Both the position numbers and the translations under genes were made by a program. Shown here piece after piece: positions 22,346-35,600 of a stretch of DNA of 64,000 nucleotides. Position 1 is the first letter of the stretch. Every line of letters begins with the position of its first letter. This DNA comes from Tigriopus japonicus. Lineage: Eukaryota > Arthropoda > Copepoda > Harpacticoida > Harpacticidae. The notes under the pieces were generated by a model, which saw only the letters and a program-made list of their open reading frames with translations, was not told the origin of the DNA and did no database searches. The stretch spans positions 12,363,263 to 12,427,262 of the forward strand of contig CM021317.1 of NCBI GenBank assembly GCA_010645155.1, read 5' to 3'.

Positions 22346-22821
22346 GTAATTCATATTAGAATTTGGGGTCTAAAAATCATCCAAAGTTTTATCGATTACT
22401 TCAAATGAAACTCCAAATGAAAGGCGAGCACCTGAAAACTTTCCTGTTTGGAATTTCTTGCAACTAGGGTCCAGAATTATATATTTTCATAGTGTTTCCC
22501 CAATTTTTCTAGTATTTTGTTTTTTTAGAGGAAAATATATTTATTTACATGATTTAGGTCAAAAAAGAATGTCACAAAAAACATAACAAAATGAATTAGT
22601 TAATCACATTGGGGTTAATTCAAAATAAACGAAAGATTCTAAAATATCAGCAAGCAGGCATTTATACTAAAATTAAACATTTGCAACCCGAACTACCGTC
22701 ATCTTTGCAAAAAATGTGGCTTCTGTTGGGGAAAATTGAAAATTCTATTGTTAAATCCGTTTGGTGTCGAGTGTGCCTCCAACAACAATTGATTAGATTT
22801 TAATTGTCAAACACAAATTTG

Positions 22822-23385
22822 CTAGCACGGCGTTTAATTGAGCTTGAGAAGTCATTTTTGAGTTCCAAAGACATTTGAGACCAGTTTTGAAATGAAGAGA
22901 CAATGCCACATATGACAGTAAATTCTGTTAATTAGGTCACGGGCCAAAAATTGATATTAAGTCACTTAAAACAGGCTTAAAAACAAGTTTATGAAAATTT
23001 TCTCTAGGAAAATTGTTAGGCACACTTAGGTCGATAATTGTTCAAAATGTTGGTGAAATCTATTTTGCCGTTTATTTTTAAATGGGTATTTTCGAACACC
23101 GTTCTCGAAGGACACAATCGGACTTTAGTTGATTCACATTAAAACAAGGGCTCAATAGATTTCGTGGATATTTTGGGTGAAGACAACCATGAGACCACCT
23201 TAGTAAAAGGTGAAAAGAAAAATGCAGAAAACGTGTTTTAAGCGACATTATATCAATTTTTGGCCCGTGACCTAATTAACAGAACTCACTTTCATGTGCG
23301 GCATAGTCTCTTCACCTCAAAAATGGTCTCAAATGTCTTTGGAACTCAAAAATGACTTCTCCAGCGCAATTAATCACCGTGCTAG
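22822..23385. mobile_element. Long-TIR MITE, 564 bp
   Basis: Inverted arms of about 170 bp from CTAGCACGGCGTTTAATTG (left) and its counterpart ending CCGTGCTAG (right). Both contain GTTAATTAGGTCACGGGCC or its inverse. The short flanks 21844-22204 and 22346-22821 contain nothing recognised. Confidence 0.8.
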
Positions 23386-23950
23386 ATTAGTGTACGCACA
23401 AAAAAGCCCAATAATGGCTTTGTAGTTAACATTTATAAATATATGGCCCTTTTTCCAAATATTATGGTCTTTTTGGAGAAAATATGTATTAAATATTTTG
23501 CCACTTTTTAGCAAATGTTTTTCCGGGCCTTGCTTATGACATTGTGGAAACTAATGGGCTCAAACTGGTTTCTCAGTGTTTTTGAGATGGAGAAGTCATT
23601 TAAGAAATGACAAATTCTTTGGAGACCCATGGGAATGTCGAGTATCAAAAGTTTATTCTTCTGCTTAATGTGTAAAAAGTGTCCTGTCTAATTCCATTTC
23701 TAAATGTAAACCTTGTTTAATAATGAAAATAAATCTAATCATGAAACAACAATCCCGGTGATCATACAGATAGTAATTTGAAACTAAATTAAGGGAACAA
23801 TGACCCATTTCCAAAACATCATTTTGTGAATCCCCCCTGTATTCAACAAACATCTTACAAAGGTTGGAATGTATTCAGAAATCCGAATTTTCCGATCATT
23901 AAAACAATTAGCCGAAGGCAATATAAGTTCACTTTTGTATAAAAACAAGA
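23386..23950. other. Intergenic 3' of SLC6 gene A
   Basis: Contains a fragment (about 23440-23535) ending AAATGTTTTTCCGGGCCTT, similar to the right end of the AAGGCCCGG MITE family. No gene seen. Confidence 0.45.
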
Positions 23951-23956
23951 TTTATT
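23951..23956 (-). terminator. Poly(A) signal of SLC6 gene A
   Basis: AATAAA on the minus strand about 200 nt past the stop codon at 24159-24161. Confidence 0.55.
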
Positions 23957-24158
23957 TCACATTTGTGTTCCAGCATACTTATGACTTATCATATTTTATG
24001 ACGACTTCAAAAAATGGTGAACCTGGATTATAACTACGTAAAAACGAATGAGCTTAAATAGAACGAATGCAGAGTGGTTGAAAACATGAGCCATGAACAA
24101 GTTCTACATATTTAACTTGAATAATGAGAATGAATGAATGAGTGAGTGAGTGTCCTTC

Positions 24159-27100
24159 CTATGATAAGACTGCAAGTGATTGCAACTCTTGCGAATCAAC
24201 GTTGTCTTTTCGCGACTTTCTTTGTTGAGACCGGTGATGGAGGGTTTCCTCCATTTGAGGGATTTTCGTTTGGCGGAATTTCTACAATGACAGATTTAAA
24301 AAAATATATATCAATAAGTTATCGCAAAAGAATGCAGTCAATGGATTCTCACCTCTGCCAGTTTTACTCCTGGGGCCATAATAATAGCATACAGAAAGTA
24401 CAACGGAACAAAGACGGTGGAGGCAATCCCAAGGGCAGCTCCGATAAGTTGGCCCCAAATTGGGTAGGTATAGGTGTTATTGTACGTCAATGGAGTGTAT
24501 TGGACAATCGAAAAGATCAATAAACCCTGAGTAAAAAGGAAACAGTTGTAGTTATCCCAAAGTATGCCCAAATTCGTTTCTTTTTATGCCTCTTACCATG
24601 CTGAGAAAGGGTGTGAGGAACGTCCAACAGAATTTGATCCACACATTCACAGGTCTGCCAATCATGTCTTCGACATTTTTGCACCAGTTGTTAACCCCAT
24701 AGAACCAAGAGATGGCCACGCATTCGCAAAACGTAAAACTAAGCAGCACCATGCCACTGGCGGAATAATAGTCAAAGATTTGGAAAACGTAAATTCCACC
24801 CTAAGAAGTGTAATAATTGCAAGAGTTTCTTTGGTAAAAGTATGCATTTCACTTACTTGAGATACCATCGGGAGAGCCAATAGAAAACTGACGAAACAAT
24901 ATGCTGCAGAGGTGATCTCACGAGCATATCGAAAGTTGAAACTCGACGAGAAATGGTCCATGAAGGCTGTTATCACTCCTAAAATTCATGAAAGCCTACA
25001 TTTACGATGGATCATAGACCTCGCTACTGCTGGACTGAGATGGTAGCTTCAAAATTTATCATCTGTGCTCCCATTCAAGAGACTATCTTATATTTTACAG
25101 GAGCTGTGGTTTATGTAATAAGAAATTTGTCTACCAATTTTCAGCTCAATCGAACGACGGAGTCAAAAGTTATGCTTCTCTGGAGTTCAGGCAAGCGAAG
25201 GCGGAAAATGAACGCGTTCTACCTCTTGTTGCAAGATCTTACAACATTACAAACCTTCACACGTGACAAATTGCGAGTCAATGGCCACCAATAGGATCAT
25301 AAAGAAAAACAAGATGGCCCACAAGGGTGCTGCTGGCATCAGAGACACGGCCTTAGGATACACGATGAATGCCAAACCCGGACCTATAATGAGCTCAAAT
25401 TTTGATTTTGCCGAAACTTCGAGAAATCGGAAAGTTACCCGATTCTGCTACTTGGTCAATGGGGATCCCAGAAATGTAACTCATGTAGCCAAGAACGGAG
25501 AAAATCACGCACCCACCAAACATGGACGAAAAGGCGTTGATACTGGCGATAATGGAGCAATCTCGAACAAAGTCTCGATGGTACTTGTTAAATGATCCTA
25601 AGGCCACCATCCCTCCAAAAGCAACGCAATATGAATAGAACACCTGAGTCCCCGCATCAATCCAAACCTAAGGAAATCAACCAAGGCCCTAATTACACAA
25701 TCCGGCATCGACATAAAAAAATATGTTTTAGTAAAATAGAATAATGTGTGTCCGAGTTACTTGTTACCTGATTCCTCGGATAAAAAGTCAAAAACCTATG
25801 GGAATAAACGACAGTCGAAACTATACCTGAGATTGCATCAATTTGGAGAAATCTGGTTTGAGGTAAAAGATGAGTCCGTTCATTGCCCCCGGAAGGGTGA
25901 CGCCCCGAATGAAGAGCACAACTAACATAAGGTAGGGGAAAGTGGACGTGAAATAGACCACTTTCCCGGAGGAGTGGACACCCTTGAAAATGCAGCCGTA
26001 AACCAGCATCCAAGCCAGGAAGAGGGTGCCAACAAGTTCCCATTGCAAGCCACCCACCTCCTCCAAGCCGTTAGTCACGCCAAGAACCCGGTTTCTATTC
26101 CGGGCGGGTACAAAGAATAGAAGAAGGGTGTCTATGAGTCTCCAAGTTCTGGGGACTGCCTATGTCAGGATCGGTCCTTGGCTGCATGTCGGCATACCGA
26201 TTTTTCCATACTCAAATTTCAATATCAAGATTCCAAACTTACTCCCAATATTCTACCACAGGATCGGTGGCTTTGCCTGCGATTTCAGAGTGATTGGATC
26301 CAATGGCCAGACAATGTTCCGTGTTCCAGAGGTTGTCGCAGGACGCCCAAGGAAGTTCCGATCCAAAACTGGCGAAGAAGTAGTGCAGGGCCCACGCCAA
26401 GACCACGATGTAATAGATGTTGCAAATACCGGCCATAATGGTTGTTCCAATTCCAATTCCTTTGATGAAAGTACAAAATCCGTTATTAATGGACTCAAAT
26501 GGGAGGTATATCAGGAGATTTAAGCAGAGAGTGTCTTGCGTGGTCAAGCAGCCATCGATATCACTATTGAAACTATCACATCCAGTCAAGTCACATCTGT
26601 TGAGCTGATGGTTGTGCCACTAATGCTCTCTCTATTTGGCAAGACTTGAAAGGCTTGGATCGACTAATTTAGCAAAAAATGCCTTAGAAATCTTGCCTCC
26701 AAATTTGCTATTGAGTTACCAAGTTACCTCAAACAAGAACCTTGAAACCCAAGAGATATGGGAATGACGGTAGAAATGGATCGAGGAATGGAAACGGAAG
26801 TGCCACACTCACTGTTAAGATAGTCGGAAAAATGGTAAATGGGTGCGAGTTGTTAGTGGTAAGACGGATGGTTAACAATTAGCTTTTCATAAATACATTC
26901 ATCCCCATCCCCCTATAGCACAATCCCTGCTACCATAATGTATTTCCACATCATTTAGTGATTGCCTTGTTCTCTTCGTTTGTACTTGTTAACTTGTTCT
27001 AATCGATAGTTATTCATAATTCATTGGACATAACCTTCCAATGGCCTTATTCTCCGCTTGGTTTCAGCTTTTAATGTTCTGATTCACTGCGTAATACGCC

Positions 27101-28688
27101 CGTGGTTCAACTCAATCAGACCTTGGACTTATTTATTCAATGACCAAGAGTATATTTCGACCCGACTTTCTTTTCTCATGTCATGCAACGAAGTTCAGGA
27201 AAATACCGCACGAATCAAAAAGTCAACTCTTAGATTATCCAATGAATAAGTGAAAACGACTATAAATCAGAGTTGAAGGTTGTTCTTTCTTCTTTATAGA
27301 AAAGGTACTCTCAAAAGATTTCTTTGAACGAATGATAATGTCAAACAACCCCTTCAAATTGAAAAAAGATTTTAATTTATCCATGCCCCGGCAACATGAT
27401 TGATGACTCCTTTTAATGAAGGCACCGTAATAGTTGGCCATAACCTCGTTCTGAGACTGTTGAAACATTGATATTTGTAATGTACTGCTCTGGCAAATCC
27501 CTAAATTTTCAAGCAGACAATAGCAATTACATGCTTAGAAGGACAAGAAGGCGGAAATTGAATGTGATTTGTTTTGTCAGATCAGACAGGCTTCCAATTA
27601 ACCCAAACAGAATGGGGGCTTCGCCTTTTCTTGTACATAGAAAAGTAAGTATGGGTATAAACTTTAACATTCTAAAATCCTTTTTGGTAAATGTTGGTTG
27701 AGATTTAAACAATTACATGTCATGGTGTTTTTTATAGTTCTATTTCCTCAGTTTGGGAATGAACAAAAACGATTGAATTTCAAGAAAGTTCCTAAATTTG
27801 AATTTTGACCAGTTTCTCATTGAAATGCATTTTCCCACACAATATATAAAAGAGAAGATTTTTCCGAATATACACTTTAAGCTTCAGATAACTATCAATG
27901 AAAGATAACCAGGAAACCCTTGAAAAAAAAATATAAGTTTTAGAATAGTTCTGGGTCCCCAAAAGTGTTTAAACTACGGTACAAACCTAATCTCTAATTT
28001 CCTAGACCCTCTTAAAGTATAGCTTGGTTCAATGTGTTCAGATTACATTACAAAAGGAGTTTTTAAGTGCATCAGACCATCCATGAAAAATAGCAGTTAA
28101 TGAAAACTTGAATATTGAACAATAATTGCACCTAATGTAGTCTGCCAACGCAAGGATTCTCGGGGGAAATTTTAAAAATTACATCTTGATCCATCAAAAT
28201 GAAAAAACATTCGGGACAATTTTTGCAATCTTTCTGCACGGGATAGATTACAAGGCAATGTTAAATGAGATTTAATGTTTTTAGTGGGAAAAGTATGAAA
28301 AACAAATATTCTCATCATGAATCCTACCTTTGAATATGGGGCATATATTCCAAATGGAAATGTTGCCTTGGCTCATAAATTGACCCAATCCCACTTCCAG
28401 GAACAACATTGGAATACCCCCTCCGATCACATACACGAAATAAGGTACCAGAAACGCTCCTCCTCCATTCTTGTAGCAAAGATACGGAAATCGCCAAATA
28501 TTGCCCAGCCCAACGGCGAATCCCACGCAGGCCAATATAAATTCCATTCCATTGCCCCAAACGTCTCTTTTGGGCACATTTCCAAAACCTTCCTTGGACG
28601 GTGAGGTCTCTTCACTCGGTGGAACCACTATATAAGAAGTGGGACGTCCGCCATCTTCCCGATGGTTGGTTTGCTCCTTCAAAACCAT
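24159..28688 (-). CDS. SLC6 Na+/Cl- neurotransmitter-type transporter, gene A
   Basis: Nine coding exons: 28328-28688, 26243-26459, 25827-26094, 25439-25667, 25255-25383, 24857-24978, 24597-24800, 24353-24526 and 24159-24281. All phases match, giving 608 residues, a normal SLC6 length. TM1 holds the sodium-site signature [15 protein letters not shown] (56-70). The long outer loop has the conserved cysteine pair Cys161/Cys170 and an N-glycosylation site NHS at 176. TM5-TM6 read [18 protein letters not shown] and [13 protein letters not shown]8 AIDSQF, and TM10 [12 protein letters not shown] ... SWFYGVN. These resemble the GABA/taurine/creatine branch; the substrate cannot be fixed by eye. It would sit in the plasma membrane and import a small amine or amino acid with Na+ and Cl-. 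A paralogue lies directly upstream. The donor of exon 5 is the weaker GTTTGT. Confidence 0.92.
25100..25240. mobile_element. MITE fragment in an SLC6 A intron
   Basis: TTTCAGCTCAATCGAACGAC and AGTCAAAAGTTATGCTTCTC match the inner part of the 'CAAGAAGCACTG' family. It occupies much of the intron between exons 5 and 6. A similar scrap is at 33020-33150. Confidence 0.5.
25835..26416 (-). repeat. Near-identical tract shared with SLC6 gene B (copy in A)
   Basis: This 582-bp block covers exon 3, the whole intron 2 and most of exon 2. It matches 35240-35820 with about six base differences, whereas the flanking exons and introns of the two genes have diverged clearly. Confidence 0.9.
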
Positions 28689-29588
28689 GATATGGGACGC
28701 TTCGATTCGAGTACTTGATGGATTGAATGTTCAGTCTGAACTGAAGAGAGCGAACAAATTGCTGGACTTGTCTTGAATTTTGGTGGACCGTACGCACGGC
28801 CAGGCCCAGCTTTCTCCCAAATGCTTGCATGAGGTATGAATAGAGAATGATTAAAACCCCTTGTTCGATTGATCCTGTACTTGGAGTACATAGAAGTTAT
28901 TATGTCGGTCGTGAAGGATATGTAATTTTTTTGTCGATGATGAGACTTTGGAGCGATATGAAAAGAAGTTAGGCCTAACGAATCGCAAACTACTTCACTG
29001 AACTAGAAATTACCTCGAGGGTGAACAATTTTAAGGCCTGTACTTGTCAAAGCTAACAAAGACCCTTTATGCTACAATAAACGTCCAAATCAAATCACAG
29101 CTGTATTATTTATTGACGAAAGGGCCACTTAAAAAAGCTTTTCATGTTGAAGCAGAAAATAACGAAGTGGATCATTTTGTCGATTAGATCAAATGTTAGC
29201 TTCGAATATGCACAATGAACCAAGGAATGGCTGACTACGACAAATGATAAAACTTGACGGAAGACAAAACGCAATTTTGACATTGACCTCAATTCAATTT
29301 CAGCTGATAAGATCATCATCATTTTCAATTGATTGCATCTCAGGCAAGACTATTTCAGACAAATATTGATGGCTTTCTCGATGGGAAATGGATAAACTAC
29401 AAAAACGATATTTTTCTTTGCAGATGTCGACAAATGTTTTAAAATGACAATCGTATGAACATATATTCGATGGAACAAATATTTCGATACAGAACTGATA
29501 CAAATGTTCCATTTACTTATTAATCTACTTTTGGAGAAAAACAGAAGGTCAAAACGAGGGAACGATAATTAGGACATAATCGAATTTC
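28689..29588. other. Region between the two SLC6 genes
   Basis: About 900 bp between the start of gene A and the 3' end of gene B. It should carry the gene A promoter, but I see no convincing TATA box. Confidence 0.4.
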
Positions 29589-29594
29589 TTTATT
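29589..29594 (-). terminator. Poly(A) signal of SLC6 gene B
   Basis: AATAAA on the minus strand, 67 nt past the stop codon at 29661-29663. Confidence 0.6.
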
Positions 29595-29660
29595 CGGTAA
29601 TTCAAGTGTGTAAATGTACAATATCATATCTATTTGTTTCAAAAAATCTTGAGCAAAAAA

Positions 29661-32600
29661 TCATACTTTTGTTGGACTGTCCAAAGGTTGGCGTTGCTGA
29701 GATCGGTGGTTGAGAGTTTTTACCATCTTTGCCTTTGTTGCGCCTTGAAATTTCTAGAAAATATAACGATGACCATAAGTAAATTGTTAAATACAAGTGG
29801 GAGCAGTTTCTTTTTTGGTCAAAATTGGAAAAAATAGCTTTTTTTGGGTGCATTATAAACTAGTTAAGAAGTGCTGCAATAATTTTGAATAAAGTATAAA
29901 TGGTTGAGAACCCTTGAAATTTGTGAGTTATTTTGCCTGTAAATGATTTTGTAACACGTTTGCTGTTTTGAGCATTAACATTTTTGAGCGTTAACATTTC
30001 ATGCTGCACTCTCCAAACCTCAATTAGTTGCTTTTTTATAATAATCGTGAACAAACAATAGATTCTGAAAAGTGTGCAAAATGGTTGAAAGAATCCCTTA
30101 AAAGAGTAAAATCATGACATAGCAAAGCAAGGCTTAAAACTGACAAAGGATTTTTTTAAAGTTATTTTTTTTTTAAATCTGCCCTCTTGTTGCAATAGGT
30201 TACTTCTCTACTTACTAAAATTAGATTCTTCTCAGGAGCATTGATCAAAGCGTACATCATATATAGAGGAATCCAAATAGTCGAGATAATCCCAAGACCA
30301 GCACCAACAAGTTGTCCCCAAAGTGGATAAACGTAGCTTTGGTTGTAAGATAAAGGGGTGTACTCAATTATGGCAAAGATGAACAGACCCTGAAAAGTCC
30401 AGGAAACGCTTTGAAACATACAAAGACAATCGAGCCCTCAGTTTTGAATTCGTTTCTTAAATTTTCCCCCGACACTTTGACCTTGAAGTATCAAAGGAAC
30501 AGACGATTGTCTCCAAAATGGACCTCTTGACATTTGGACCAAGCTAGATTTTGTATCTCTGAATAGCATAGAACAGAGTTTTTATCGAAATGATCCAACT
30601 GCAGAGACGTGGTTCTAATGCAGGAATACAAGAAATCATCCAATTAAAATCAATCAGAGTTCATTAACCATGGAGTTAGATCTCCCCTCAAGGTAGTGAG
30701 TATGTGACGCAAAACTCCCAGACTTGGCTTTCTTTTTCAATGACAGTTTAAGAGAAAGGCAGAGGAGTTCAAATGGGTAGAGTTTGTTCAATTTGAATGA
30801 AGGAGTGCGCGTTATCGATCACGATTTCATTGGGTGAAAGACAATCAGCTTCAAAGACACGCGGTCATTTTTTCGTTCTGCAACTCAGTGAAGTATCTGC
30901 AATGTCCATTTCCATTTTTCATGATGTCGCTTCTTCTTATGAATTGCTAAATATGTTTTTGGCAATGTTTTGATTGTATTGTAGTACAAAGGAATAAAAT
31001 CGTGACATTCAAAGAGCGAGTCAAAGCACCTTTTTGAACATAATACTACATTTCTTGAGATAGGAAAACAGGTAGTGATGGACCAAAAGCGCTTTCAGCC
31101 GAAATTTCGGTTTCGGTTTCAGTTATGCCTACCGAAACCGAAAGCAGACATGCACTATAACGGATGGAGTTTGACAATAAAATCGAAAAAAAATTCGTTC
31201 AAGAACCTCTGAAATTCAAGTTTCCCGATCTTTCAAAATTTGCGACTACTCAACATCAAACACATGAGCAATTTAATTTTTAAGGTGGATTTTGCATTTA
31301 TACAATTTTGTGGTCAACTGCTTTCGGTTTCGGTTAAGCCCTCTTTCGGCCGAAACTTTCGGTTTCAGTTATGAGCCCTTTCGGTCCATCACTAAAAACA
31401 GGGATCATGATAGAAAATGAAATTTGATTTTTCACTGGAAAGTCTTTTTGCTAGAAAAAAAATGATTGACGAATTCCTTCTTATTGTTCTTCTTAATTAT
31501 GCAAAAGGTAAATGAAACCGGCTCAAATTGCGTAATTTTTAATGGCCGATTTTTTCCGTTTTTTTTTCTTTCAAAACTTTTCAAATTTGACATACTGAAA
31601 ACAAAATCGTTCGCTTAAATTTCCAACGAAATCTGTTACCATGAGGAGATACAAAACTGCAGCAAGGTTTGCCAAAATTCGCACTACAAATATTTCAGAT
31701 TAACAAACGTTTCTACAATTGCCAAGCATTACTGCTGTAAATGTGTGCGAACATACGTAAAATAGGCTTTGCTAAGATACATCTAATCCGTAGCGCGATT
31801 GTTCACAAAAACGTTTCTATAGACACACTTTCATCTAACACGTTGGTAACAGAGGTATTTTCCTTTGGCAACACTTAAATGAATTTCTTAAGGCACTTCA
31901 TTGTAAAAGAGCTTCGGAATCTAAGAAGGAAGGCGATTAAAATGTCAAGATTCAAGAAATAAATTGTCTCTTTTTGAAGTGAAGCCTCAAGACTATTTTT
32001 TCATACAATAATTTAAGATAATTGCTCACCATACTTAAAAATGGGGTAAAGCATGTCCAGCAAATCTTGATCCAGATATTCACAGGTCGGCCAATCATAT
32101 CTTCCACGTTGGTGCTCCATTTATTTACGCCATAAAACCACGAAATAGCAACGCACTCACTGAATGTAAAAGCAAGGAGAACCATCCCACTACCAGCACA
32201 ATAGTCAAAGATGTGAAAAACGTAAATCCCACCCTAAAATAACTCTTAAGATCAGTCATATTGGAAGCCGAAAATCAATTCGAATGTTCACTAACATTTG
32301 TCACCATTGTCAAACCTAGAAGGAAACTAATCAGGCAATACAAACCGGCCGTGATTTCACGGGCATGACGAAACTTCAATTGCTCCGAACATTGATCCAT
32401 AATAGCTGTAACCACTCCTAGAAAGGTTGAAATTTTTTTGTCACGCCTGTTCTTTCAAATTGTGGAGGCCTCACCTTCACAACAAACGAATTGCGAATCG
32501 ATGGCCACCACTAAGATCATGAAGAAGAACAAAACTGCCCATATTGGACCTCCAGGCATCAACGAGAGAGCCTTGGGATACACTATAAAAATCAGTCCAG

Positions 32601-35600
32601 GGCCTGAAAGGTATTGCGAAACTTTGACGAAAATGAAGTTTTTGTTTTCAGCCAATCATAACCAGTTACCAGAATCTGTTACTTCGTCGACTGATATCCC
32701 CGAGACGAAGCTCATATAACCAATGACGGAGAAAATCACGCAGCCTCCGAAAATTGAGGAGAAAGAATTGATGGCTGCAATTAAAGTGCAATCTCGCACA
32801 AAATCTCGGTTGTATTTATTGTATGATCCAAGGGCTACCATTCCCCCGATAGCGACGCAATATGAAAAAAAGACTTGTGTTCCAGCATCAATCCAAACCT
32901 GAAGCAAGTAGTTTTGATCAATTAATCCTTTTGAGTTCATTTTGGTAACATTGGGCAAAATAATGTTTAGGACAGTACAAGAAACACTGAATTTCCCTGG
33001 ACTGCGAGGCCATCGAAAATAATTACGACTTCCAGCAGGAACAAAATCAATAACGTTCGTCTTCAGATGAGACCTGGACTTTGTTAACTAGGATACGTAT
33101 TTCAAATTTCAAATTTCGGAGTCAAAAGTTATGCTTTGTCAAAGGTCAGTGCAAATCTTATTTACAAAAAAAAAATCCGGGCCCAAGTAATTACACCCTC
33201 ACATGAAAGTTTTGGCGTAATTTTGAACCAAAATATTTTCATTTTATAAGAATAGATTTGAACGACTTGACATCCAATCTGTCCCCAACTAGTCTCTTCT
33301 TCCTCGGAAATGATATTTGGGATGCTATTGACCAAAGTGGAAAGTGTGGACGGCTCAACGTTTTTCCGCACTTTTTTAGGTGTCTTCCCTTTGCCTAAAA
33401 TTTTGATGAACGGTTGAGATTCCATGAGCTCTTGAATTATGGCGGACGGTAATATTTCCCGTTATTTTTGTTTAGAGGTGTTCCAAAACTAGTCTCACCT
33501 GGGGGGGGGATTTTTTAACACCGTTACAAGGAATGGGATTCCCTGTAAAGAGAGTTAATGATTAATTTAATTTAAAATTACCGTTTATATGAAATTACAT
33601 CCTAACTAATCCAAAAATATTCTAGGCACTTGTTGCTGCACATGGGTGGTTTGATTGCGCCAAAGTGTTCACGCATTGCCGTCATTTTTAGGCTCAAAGT
33701 ATGACGATGACACAACTTTCGTGTCAGGGTGTAGTAATCAATCGTAATCCAAATTTGTGCATCTTGGAAGTTACAATGCTTCGCGACCGTTAATGTTAAC
33801 AAGGGTCATGCAGAATAAAATTAAATGAACAACGAACTCGAGTAATCACTTCAGCATTTACATAGCATATTTTGAAGACACTTGTGAGGGCTTTGCAATT
33901 TATGATCCCTGAATGTCAGCTTTTCACTTGCCCGCTAGCTTGCTTCCAACGCCAAATGAAATATAAAAAAAGGAGTGCATGATACTTTCTGTCAATCATG
34001 ACATGTGGACAATAAGCAATTGTAATTTCGAGTCGTCGATGCTCTCAGATCTCATGTGTCACAGTAACATCCCAAAAGGGTCCACTTTCCCCCCATTTAT
34101 TGGAATATTTCCTAAATTTAAAATCACTAATGAATATAAAGCCCTTTGGCGAGAATAGCGGATAAACAAAGTAATAAAAAAAATCTTGTGAATTCAACTG
34201 TGCCGGTTTTGGTGGAAACAAACTCCAAAATGACAATATCTTTGCGAACTGGTTCCTACAAGATGTTATTAATGGAAATAATTGCCATCGGGAACATTGC
34301 TTGCTCTCAATCATGAGGTTTGATTTTGATTATTCATGATTGCCGCTTCGTTTGTTTCGTTTTCTCCCTTAAGATTGCTTTCTCCTCATAATTTGAGCAT
34401 TTTGTGCTCAGGTACAATAATATTGAGTTTTAACATCAAAGGTCATCCTAAGTGATAATAAATCAAGTTTTCTGAATTCGAATATGACTTATGTCCTTAA
34501 TGCATATCATATGTATAATATGATAATGCATAATGTATATCTTAAGTAGGGCCCGGAAAAATATTTGCAAAAAAGTGACAAAATATCCAATTTATATTTT
34601 CTTCAAAAGACGAAAATATTTTGAAAAAAGCCGGATATTGAAGAATTCTTTTTTTTTTGACAAGGCCATTATTTAGTATTTTTGTCTTTGTGCGCCCATT
34701 TTCCAAATTTGATTCTGGTGAATTTGATATATTTTGCAGTTTTTGGAGGCCTACTTGAATGTAATTGATTCAAAAATACAGTTTTCAGTTTTCCTCAATA
34801 AATGGCGCAAGTTTTTTTCGTGTATGACAGTAGTTTTGGTTGTGAATGTCAAACTTCAGGACAAATGCGATTTTGTAGCGGTTTTTGTATTTTGGGTTCA
34901 TTTTTGGTAAGCCCTACTGAGCATTGGTCGTTCATTTATTTCCTCAATTTTGCCTGAAATATTTTTTTTAACTCAAATATTCGGGAAAATATTTATTTTT
35001 CCCTTGAAAAAAGCAAAATATTTGATAAATCGAGGAAAAACGGAGAAATATTTTTAAAATATTTTATATTTTAAAAAAAATATTTCCGGGCCTTACTCAT
35101 AAGAAAGGAAGAATATAGTTTAAAATTGTTTCAAGATTTTAAAATTTTAGGTTCAACCATTAAGTTCGTGTTTGCTTGTAAAAAATTAAAAAAATGACCT
35201 GTGCTCAAGGTAAATAAAAGAAACACATACCTGTGAATGCATCAATTTTGAGAAATCTGGTTTGAGGTAAAAGATGAGTCCGTTCATTGCCCCCGGAAGG
35301 GTGACGCCCCGAATGAAGAGCACAACTAACATAAGGTAGGGGAAAGTGGACGTGAAATAGACCACTTTCCCGGAGGAGTGGACACCCTTGAAAATGCAGC
35401 CGTAAACCAGCATCCAAGCCAGGAAGAGGGTGCCAACAAGTTCCCATTGCAAGCCACCCACCTCCTCCAAGCCGTTAGTCACGCCAAGAACCCGGTTTCT
35501 ATTCCGGGCGGGTACAAAGAATAGAAGAAGGGTGTCTATGAGTCTCCAAGTTCTGGGGACTGCCTATGTCAGGATCGGTCCTTGGCTGCACGTCGGCATA

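Noticed and set aside
26026..26523. 165-codon plus-strand frame, mirrored at 35430-35831
   Set aside because: Antisense shadow of SLC6 exons 2-3; duplicated only because that tract is duplicated.
33162..33425. 87-codon frame with a similar frame at 41133-41342
   Set aside because: Belongs to repeat family R3; differences between copies are not biased to third codon positions and copy 2 is broken, so no evidence of a gene.
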